Assembly (NCBI GenBank): GCA_965240325.2
Contig: OZ251227.1
Location: forward strand, 1,116,001 to 1,180,000
Direction: 5' to 3'
From: Rebecca billardiae RCC1528
Lineage: Eukaryota; Haptophyta
Length of the DNA: 64,000 nt
The translations under genes were made by a program, and so were the position numbers. The notes beneath the pieces were generated by a model. The model saw nothing but the letters and a program-made list of their open reading frames with translations, searched no databases and was not told where the DNA came from. Of the stretch, positions 58,532 through 64,000 are shown piece after piece (within the stretch, counting starts at the first letter, position 1; each line of letters begins with the position of its first letter).

Positions 58532-58688
58532 GGCTGAGCCCCTGTCTGTGCTCGGAGAGTAGTAGAGTACGTGTTGCCGCGACTGAGCTGAACTGATGAT
58601 GATATTACTGAATAAAAAATATATTGCGACGCGGTTAGCAGTCGTCAGCAGATTCTGCGTAGATGGTGGCGAGCAGACTTACAGAACA

Positions 58689-58720
58689 AGAGAGAGAGAG
58701 AGAGAGTCGAGAGAGATCTC

Positions 58721-58765
<45 letters not shown>

Positions 58766-58774
58766 TCACACACA

Positions 58775-58860
<86 letters not shown>
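58689..58860. repeat. Compound microsatellite (GA)n-(CAGA)n-(CA)n-(GA)n
   Basis: GA runs, then about six CAGA units, a CA run with a CTACAC interruption, and a long GA run. It lies just 3' of the hydroxylase gene. ORFs reading through it are artefacts. Confidence 0.97.
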
Positions 58861-58864
<4 letters not shown>

Positions 58865-59036
58865 ATACAATAAGTGCTGCGGCTGAGCCTGAGGAGCGTC
58901 GCTGTCGCGGCCTCGCGGCGATCCAGCGGCAGCGATCACGGAGCAACGCGCGACGCAGTGGCATCAACACGGCTACGCTGCACACGCAAGGGCGCAACGA
59001 ATAGCAGCCAGATCGCCTCGACCAGGGCCGCGCAGG

Positions 59037-60080
59037 TCACGCCTCGCCGCGCCGCCGACGGATCGTGTACGTGTCGTTCTCCGCGAGCAGCTGGCCGAGG
59101 TCGAAGGGCAGCTGGAGCGCCGCGCACAGCGCGCTCGACCGTGCGATGGCATCAGCAGTCGAAAGCCCGCTCGCCTGCGGCAGGGCGACAAACATGCTGT
59201 TGCGCGGCGTGGTGCGCACGATGTGCACCTCCGCAAACTGCGCGAGCAGCTGCTGCAGCACATTGCCCAACAGCACCAGCCTGCGGGCGCCCTTCGCCTC
59301 GAGGAAGACGTTCTGCACGAGCACGCCGCCCGGTGCGACAATGCGCCGCAGGTGCTGGATCGAGTCGTCCTTCACGAGCGTGCCGACGTCGAGATCACAC
59401 ATGACGATGCGGTAGGCCGCATCGTGCGCGCTCGCGATGAACTCGGCGCCATCGCCCTCGATGACCCGTGTCCGCCCCGCGGCACACTCGGCGACATCGA
59501 AGAATTCGCGCGCGGCGCTGATCACCGCCCACGAGATCTCGACCGCGTCAATCGTGCAGCCGGGCATCACGCGCCGCCAGAAGTGCACGAGCGAGCCACC
59601 ACCGAGGCCGATCATCAGCGCCGACAGGCTGCTCGCGCCATCAGCAGCCGCCGGCGCCGAGCGGCCGTCCACGCCAGCCAGCACAAGGCCAAGCACCGTG
59701 TACTTGGCATACGGCTTGTCGAAGTGCAGCGGGTCGAGCGCCCAGTCATCTGGCTGTCGGCGTGCGCGCGCGCGAGAGGTGACGGCCGCGGACACGCAGA
59801 GGGCAGCGGCAAATCCGACCGAAGCGCCTCGCGCGGCGAGCCCCGCGAGCAACCCAATCGACAGGCCCACCCACAACTGAGGCCACTCAGCCGCGGCTGC
59901 GCGCGTCCACAGCATGACGGTCTCCGGCGTGACGTTCGGCACGCCGAGGTGCATCGAGCGCAAGCGGCGTTCGGTGCCCGCCGCCTTGGTTCGCTGCTCA
60001 AGCACGTACACTGGCTCGAGCGGCGGCTTGGCGCCGTAGCACCGCAGAACGCGCCATGGCTCCTCGCCGCCGGTCGACAT
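59037..60080 (-). CDS. Spermidine-synthase-like SAM-dependent methyltransferase (METTL13-type fold)
   Basis: 347 aa, single exon, ATG at 60080. Two hydrophobic stretches (about 70-100) suggest a membrane anchor in the N-terminal third. The C-terminal 200 residues form a class I Rossmann fold of the spermidine-synthase-like group: motif I ALMIGLGGGSLVHFWRR, acidic loop IDAVEISWAVISAAREFF, RVIEGDGAEFI, IVMCDLDVG, and IVAPGGVLVQNVF. This pattern is shared by polyamine synthases and by protein methyltransferases of the METTL13 group. Polyamine-binding residues were not identified, so a methyltransferase role is more likely. It is divergent from the alpha-solenoid gene. Confidence 0.78.
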   Translation of the reverse strand: MSTGGEEPWRVLRCYGAKPPLEPVYVLEQRTKAAGTERRLRSMHLGVPNVTPETVMLWTRAAAAEWPQLWVGLSIGLLAGLAARGASVGFAAALCVSAAVTSRARARRQPDDWALDPLHFDKPYAKYTVLGLVLAGVDGRSAPAAADGASSLSALMIGLGGGSLVHFWRRVMPGCTIDAVEISWAVISAAREFFDVAECAAGRTRVIEGDGAEFIASAHDAAYRIVMCDLDVGTLVKDDSIQHLRRIVAPGGVLVQNVFLEAKGARRLVLLGNVLQQLLAQFAEVHIVRTTPRNSMFVALPQASGLSTADAIARSSALCAALQLPFDLGQLLAENDTYTIRRRRGEA

Positions 60081-60213
60081 TGAGGGCCGCGGCCAACCCG
60101 GTGGGCGAGCGAACGCCCACGACCCCGAGACCGGCCCCCGGACCGGGCCGGACTGGCGCCTCTACCAGTACTGCACACCTCAACAGGGAGGGACGAGAAT
60201 CACGAGATATATC
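60081..60213. promoter_or_regulatory. Shared 5' region of divergent methyltransferase and alpha-solenoid genes
   Basis: 133 bp between head-to-head ATGs. It contains GAGATATATCATG directly before the plus-strand start, which is an AT-rich word in otherwise GC-rich DNA. Confidence 0.4.
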
Positions 60214-61737
60214 ATGCGCGGCCCGCGGGTGCACCCTCCGCTCAGCGAGGCGGAGACGCTCGAGCTCTTCGTTCTGACGCGGAGCCTGGACGCGCTTGGC
60301 GCTGCCGAGGCGAACACTCGCGCGCAGCTCGGTCTCACCCGGTTCGGATCTCTCCTCGCCACGCCGCAGGTAGCGTTTTCGTGGTCGCCGATCGGTGACT
60401 GGCTCCTCAAGTGCTGCGCGCGCGCACGTGCAGAGACGTTGGACGGCGAGGCTATGAGCTTCCTTGCCTACGCGGCGTGGCACGCAAGCGATATGCTCAC
60501 GCCGCTCAGCATCTTGGCCGCGGCCTTCGACTGGCGTCAGAAGGACGTGCTGCTCGCGCTCGCGCTCGATGCGCATGCGCCCAGCTTCCGATCGCTGAAG
60601 GTCATTGGGTGGCTCATGGCGCACACGGCGCCGGGCTGCGCCGACGAACTTGCGCTCGCGCTCGCAGCCACGTGCGAGCGCCACGTGGGCTCGATGCTGC
60701 AGCAGCGCGAGCTCCATCGTGCCGCGGCCATCGAGCTGCTCGCCGAGCTGTGCATGCATGCGCCCGCGAGTGCCGAGCCTTTCGCGCCCGTCTTGCGCCG
60801 CGCCCTCCTCCTCGAGAGCGCGTGCGTGCGCGAGCTGGCCGTCGCGGCGGTGTCAGACGTGCTCTTCTCGCTAATCTCGCGCTCGTACGACGGGCCGCCG
60901 GCCCCGCCAGCCTCCGAGCTGGGAAGCATGTACGAACTACTCCGCTGGCTGCCCGGGCTGATGTGGGCGCCGACAGCCGCCATGCAGAAGGCTGCGGTGG
61001 TCGGCGTGACGCGCATCATCGTGCACACGGCGGAGCCGGCTTTCGCCGCCTCGCTTGAGCGCGCGGCGAATGAGGATACGTTTGGAGACCGTCTCCTCTT
61101 CAAGCTCGTCCTGCGCCACGTCGACGTGGGCGCGGCTGCGCCAACGTCGGGCGCTGACGAGCCAGGTGGCTGCAGCCGGATCGCGACGAGCCTGAGCTTT
61201 GAGGCCAACCAGGAGGTGCTGAAACTCATCGACAAGGCGCTCGAGGCCGTCGACGACGGCATGCTCGCCGACTGCGTCATATTCGTCGCGCTGAACGCCC
61301 TCGCGAACGGTGACATCGCGCCGAGCAGCCCCGACTGGGCCTCACGAAGCGGCGGCAAGTACAGGCGCTCGCTCAACGAGTTGATCCGCCGCGTGCGCTC
61401 GCCAGCGCTGTGCCAAGGTGTGCCCGAGTCGCTCGCGGACATGTGCTTCGAACACTTTGGTGTGGCACCGAGTCTGGGCTGCGTGCGCAGCTGGCTCGGC
61501 ATGCAGCAGCCGCACGGCGAGCGCGATCGTGGCGGTGGTGCTCGTGATCACGACGTTGATGGCTCCGGCACCATCACAGCCATGCGCACGCCCGGTGCCG
61601 TCACGACAGACTCCGAGGGCCACGCTGCAGAGCAACTCGCTGGCAGCCACGTGCAAGCACATGGATCGCCAGGCGCGCGGCCGCACGCGCCAAGTGCGCT
61701 GCCGTTCGCTCTCCGTTTCGATGAGTTTGACCTGTGA
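60214..61737 (+). CDS. Alpha-helical repeat (HEAT/ARM-like) protein, function unknown
   Basis: 507 aa, single exon. Residues 1-420 are a succession of amphipathic helices typical of an alpha-solenoid (for example LHRAAAIELLAELCMHAP, LESACVRELAVAAVSDVLF, AAMQKAAVVGVTRIIVHT). A polar, Gly/His-rich tail follows and ends ALRFDEFDL. Paired helices with VRELAVAAVSD and KAAVVGVTRIIV faintly recall condensin CAP-G C-terminal repeats, but this is weak. No catalytic motif, signal or membrane segment is seen. The codon pattern and the charged tail argue that it is a real gene. Confidence 0.6.
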   Translation: MRGPRVHPPLSEAETLELFVLTRSLDALGAAEANTRAQLGLTRFGSLLATPQVAFSWSPIGDWLLKCCARARAETLDGEAMSFLAYAAWHASDMLTPLSILAAAFDWRQKDVLLALALDAHAPSFRSLKVIGWLMAHTAPGCADELALALAATCERHVGSMLQQRELHRAAAIELLAELCMHAPASAEPFAPVLRRALLLESACVRELAVAAVSDVLFSLISRSYDGPPAPPASELGSMYELLRWLPGLMWAPTAAMQKAAVVGVTRIIVHTAEPAFAASLERAANEDTFGDRLLFKLVLRHVDVGAAAPTSGADEPGGCSRIATSLSFEANQEVLKLIDKALEAVDDGMLADCVIFVALNALANGDIAPSSPDWASRSGGKYRRSLNELIRRVRSPALCQGVPESLADMCFEHFGVAPSLGCVRSWLGMQQPHGERDRGGGARDHDVDGSGTITAMRTPGAVTTDSEGHAAEQLAGSHVQAHGSPGARPHAPSALPFALRFDEFDL

Positions 61738-61991
61738 TCTGCCCGAAGTGTACGTGACGTGACACACCTACGACAGCATTGCACGCACCCATGCTATCTA
61801 TTGATAGCTACGTTGGGTACTTGTACCAAGGACACCCTTGCTTGTACAGTCGTTCGCCACCCGGATACGTACATTCTAGGCCTACTGGTACATTCCAATA
61901 CTGTATCGGACTCGAGCCGGCGACCGGACCGAGTCGCCTGGTCCCCGCGCTGGCAAAGGAAGCACCGACAGCCAAGCCCCCGACCGCCGCC

Positions 61992-62565
61992 ATGAGCGAG
62001 TCCGAGGGCCTCTCCTTCAAGGCGAAGGTCACCCTCGCGGTGGGCGGCATGCTCACGGCGCTGGCCATCGAGGCCTTGATGAAGCTGATCAAGCGGCTGA
62101 GTAAGCCAAAGGTGGAGGAGAAGACGTCGGCCACCAAGCAGGAAGGAGCTGCGCCCACGACAGCAGCCAAAGCGGGCGCTGCGGTGAAGGCACAGGTGTC
62201 GATCCAGTACTGCGGGTGCGTACCGCGCGTGCTCGCCGCAACGCAGCCGTCAGGTCAGGCCGACGTGCCCTCACCCCCTCTGCTCTGGGGCTGTCGCGTG
62301 CGCGTGCGTGCCCCGCAGAGGCTGAGGCTACGATCGCTACTACCGCGCTCTCAAGTCGGAGATCAACAACAAGTTTGGGGACTCCGTCGAGGTCACACCG
62401 CTGCGTGACCCCGGCAAGACGGGTAACTTTGAGGTCCGCCTCAAGGGCGCCACCGAGGAGCTCATCCACTCCAAGACGACTCGCAAGCAGGGCAAGTGCG
62501 AGTCGGAGGCGGAGATTGATGCAGTCCTCGATGCCATCGAGGCCTTCCTCGAGAAGTCGAAGTGA
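61992..62565 (+). CDS. SELENOW: Membrane-anchored selenoprotein W-like (Rdx family) with Sec at TGA
   Basis: Exons 61992-62215 and 62319-62565 (103-nt intron GTGCG...GCAG) give 156 aa with one in-frame TGA (codon 77). Splicing yields VSIQYCGG-U-GYDRYYRALK, the SelW redox motif C-x-x-U followed by GY. Then come FGDSVEVTPLRDP, GNFEVRLKG, ELIHSKTTRKQGK and AIEAFLEKSK, matching the Rdx/SelW thioredoxin-like fold. The N terminus adds one hydrophobic segment (VTLAVGGMLTALAIEALMKL, about residues 13-32) and a Lys/Ala linker, absent from animal SelW. A SECIS-like hairpin lies about 150 nt after the stop. The exact role of SelW proteins is unsettled; thiol redox control is proposed. The family is clear, and decoding as Sec is well supported by motif plus SECIS. 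Confidence 0.88.
62323..62325 (+). other. Selenocysteine codon TGA
   Basis: Four nucleotides into exon 2. It sits exactly at the U of C-G-G-U-G-Y, and the frame continues for 79 more conserved codons to a final TGA at 62563. Using the AG two bases further on (62319-62320) would instead shift the frame and lose the conserved C terminus. Confidence 0.87.
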
Positions 62566-62709
62566 GCGGCGATGCGCTCACCGCGGTGGTGTGAACTGAC
62601 CGCAGAAGCACGTTCCGTGCGACGGCGAGCCCGCAGCGACACCAGCCGCAGCACACGGCTGCTTGTGTGATCCCACTGCGCCACGCACGCTCTCCACCGA
62701 CATGCATGA

Positions 62710-62772
62710 GTACGATGTGACGGGTGCTCCACAAAACCACACCTCCGTGGTTGGTGCACCCCGAGAACCCCG
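62710..62772 (+). promoter_or_regulatory. SECIS element (type II-like) in the 3' UTR
   Basis: The 5' quartet strand TGAC (62718-62721) opposes CGAG (62762-62765), giving the tandem G.A pairs of the kink-turn. Helix: GGGTGC (62722-62727) pairs with GCACCC (62756-62761), and CCA (62729-62731) with TGG (62752-62754). The unpaired AAAA (62733-62736) comes 12 nt after TGA, as expected. A small apical helix CCAC/GTGG closes a 6-nt loop. The basal helix below the quartet is weak. Confidence 0.75.
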
Positions 62773-63656
62773 GCCCGCGGGCCTCCCGACTGGATCGAGC
62801 GCGGTCTTCGGGAGGCCTGCGCGCCAATGTGCTCAAGCGTGTTTGTGAAGACGTAGTCGTTGTGCTGACCTGACCGGTTGCCAGCCGACAGCTGAGCGGT
62901 GCTGCAGCCGTCTTTTTATTCGATCTGACTTATAGCTTATAATAATATGAATAATGATACTAATATTTATACTAATTCTATTATTTAAAGACACAATCTT
63001 CTGCTGCGTGACTTTTTTAAAAAAAAACTACTGCTATAGCTACTCTAGCTAGCTACGGCGGTATATTTATTTTTAAATTTAGCCTGATGATTGACCGCGG
63101 GTGGCCGGCGGGTTCACCGGTAGTCTAGATCGGAGTGCGGCACGACTCGCCACTCGGTGACTCCGAATATAAGCTCAGCGACGCCCGTACTACCGCGGGA
63201 GCCCTACTACGTTAACGTTATATATATATATATATAGTACTTAGTAGTACTGCTAGCTGCTGCATCAGAAAGGCAGAAAGCGAATTAACTACCCGGCAGC
63301 CGTCTGGCGCCTGCCGTGCCAGACTGACAGACTGTGTCCCATTATATTTAAAAAAATAATTAGACGGCGACGAATATATAGTAGTCTATTTGTATAGCGC
63401 CTACTACGCCCAAACTAACAAACTGTGTACTGACATAAAGCAGCTCGCAATGATGATATGCTTCATAGCTATTCATGCAGTATGATACACTCTCACAGCA
63501 GCCACCTGCTTATCACAGCTGACGCCAAATTCTCGCGGCCAACGCGGTGCGGCACTCTGGTGCGCGTCACGGGACAGGAGTCCGACGGCGCGGCGCTCAT
63601 TGATGACCGCATCCTGATCATGCAGCCCGAAGATGACGACATCGCATGGTCGGTGG
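62773..63656. other. Intergenic, markedly AT-rich in 62930-63440
   Basis: Long A/T runs, a nine-A tract near 63020 and a (TA)n run at about 63213-63235. This is the lowest-GC stretch of the window. No gene is seen. Confidence 0.7.
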
Positions 63657-64000
63657 CTACGACGCCCCCCCAGAATCGCCCATGCGAGTCGCGGGGTCGC
63701 ATCTCGCCCAAATCTCGCGCATGGCCACCTCGTCGTGCACAATGCCAACCGGGTCAACGTACAGCGATCGGCCGTCAGCCAATCGCATGTTGCCAAAAAG
63801 GCGCAGCGAGCCAGCGGGGCCCAGCTCGGCAAGTGAGACGTCATGCGATGCGATGCTCGCAAGGAACGACACCGTTGAGATTCGAACACGAGCATCTGGT
63901 AGCGCGTGGATCGATGTCACGTATGGCTTTGAAGCGACGTGCAGCATGGCGGTCGTCGTCACAGAGAAACCGACAACGGTGGCGATGAGCAATGCGCGTG
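63657..64000 (-). CDS. Possible TMEM70/TMEM186-like mitochondrial membrane protein, 5' end outside window
   Basis: The frame is open from the right edge to a TAG at 63657 (about 114 codons). LLIATVVGFSVTTTAMLH is a hydrophobic segment running into HVASKPYVTSIHAL. TVSFLASIASHDVSLAEL, LRLFGNMRL and GRSLYVDPVGI follow. The order hydrophobic segment, TT..LH...K.YV, strand, D-x-S-x-x-E, YVD resembles the TMEM70 family of inner-membrane assembly factors. The last dozen residues may be intron or UTR. The first in-window start-like codon (TTG at 63992) is not taken as the start. Family assignment is by pattern only. Confidence 0.42.
   Translation of the reverse strand, partial: RALLIATVVGFSVTTTAMLHVASKPYVTSIHALPDARVRISTVSFLASIASHDVSLAELGPAGSLRLFGNMRLADGRSLYVDPVGIVHDEVAMREIWARCDPATRMGDSGGAS

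Noticed and set aside
58596-59004. ORFs over the GA/CA microsatellite
   Set aside because: Translation of simple repeats only.
61779-62408. 209-codon ORF reading unspliced through the SelW intron
   Set aside because: The frame after the intron has no similarity to SelW, while splicing at 62216-62318 restores the whole conserved C terminus.
1-64000. tRNA, rRNA, CRISPR arrays, bacterial-type operons or viral genes
   Set aside because: None seen by eye. The repeats present are eukaryotic transposon arms, minisatellites and microsatellites. A tRNAscan or Rfam run would be needed to exclude small RNAs.

Overview
This is a nuclear eukaryotic window with very high GC. Its genes are single-exon or split by one short intron (82-141 nt). 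All seven introns placed here start GTGCG and end in AG. The gene set suggests a unicellular alga: a GT77 arabinosyltransferase-like enzyme, a trehalose-phosphatase, a selenoprotein with its SECIS element, a membrane sterol-desaturase-type hydroxylase, a BEACH protein and a GRIP golgin. A haptophyte or related lineage fits best, but this is an inference, not proven by the sequence. Positions 53832-53931 are an assembly gap (100 N).

Layout. 1-11.6 kb: a divergent pair, a giant PH-BEACH protein (minus, running off the left edge) and a GRIP-domain coiled-coil golgin (plus). 11.6-15.35 kb: gene-poor DNA with a small MITE-like inverted-repeat element, a doubtful basic ORF and a 1.4 kb foldback element. 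15.35-33.12 kb: a 17.8 kb Mutator-like (MULE) transposon with 488 bp terminal inverted repeats and two convergent genes read inward from each end, as in MuDR. The plus gene (about 3,600 aa) joins a putative 2-oxoglutarate/Fe(II) oxygenase fold, a DDE MULE transposase, a SWIM-like finger, a PHD-like finger and two OTU modules, one apparently dead and one intact. The minus gene (up to 1,899 aa) is an unrecognised protein with minisatellite-coded repeats and a coiled coil.

33.2-39.3 kb: a divergent DHHC-family palmitoyltransferase whose motif is DHFC, a GT77-like glycosyltransferase (minus) and, divergent from it, a secreted serine esterase with an N-glycosylation-rich tail. 39.9-50.2 kb: a 10.3 kb foldback element with near-identical 1.7 kb outer arms and inward arrays of a 214 bp tandem repeat (about 14 copies left, about 10 right). 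50.9-52.2 kb: trehalose-6-phosphate phosphatase. 52.2-57.6 kb: non-coding DNA with the gap, a perfect C8/G8 palindrome and a third foldback element.

57.6-64 kb: a fatty-acid/sterol hydroxylase-type protein, a compound microsatellite, a spermidine-synthase-like methyltransferase (minus) divergent from an alpha-solenoid protein, a membrane-anchored selenoprotein W with an in-frame TGA and a matching SECIS, an AT-rich stretch, and the edge of a possible TMEM70-like gene.

The host genes are unrelated housekeeping and secretory-pathway functions, not a pathway cluster. The distinctive features are the cargo-rich MULE, the tandem-array foldback element and the selenoprotein. All calls come from reading the sequence by eye; no database search or folding program was run.
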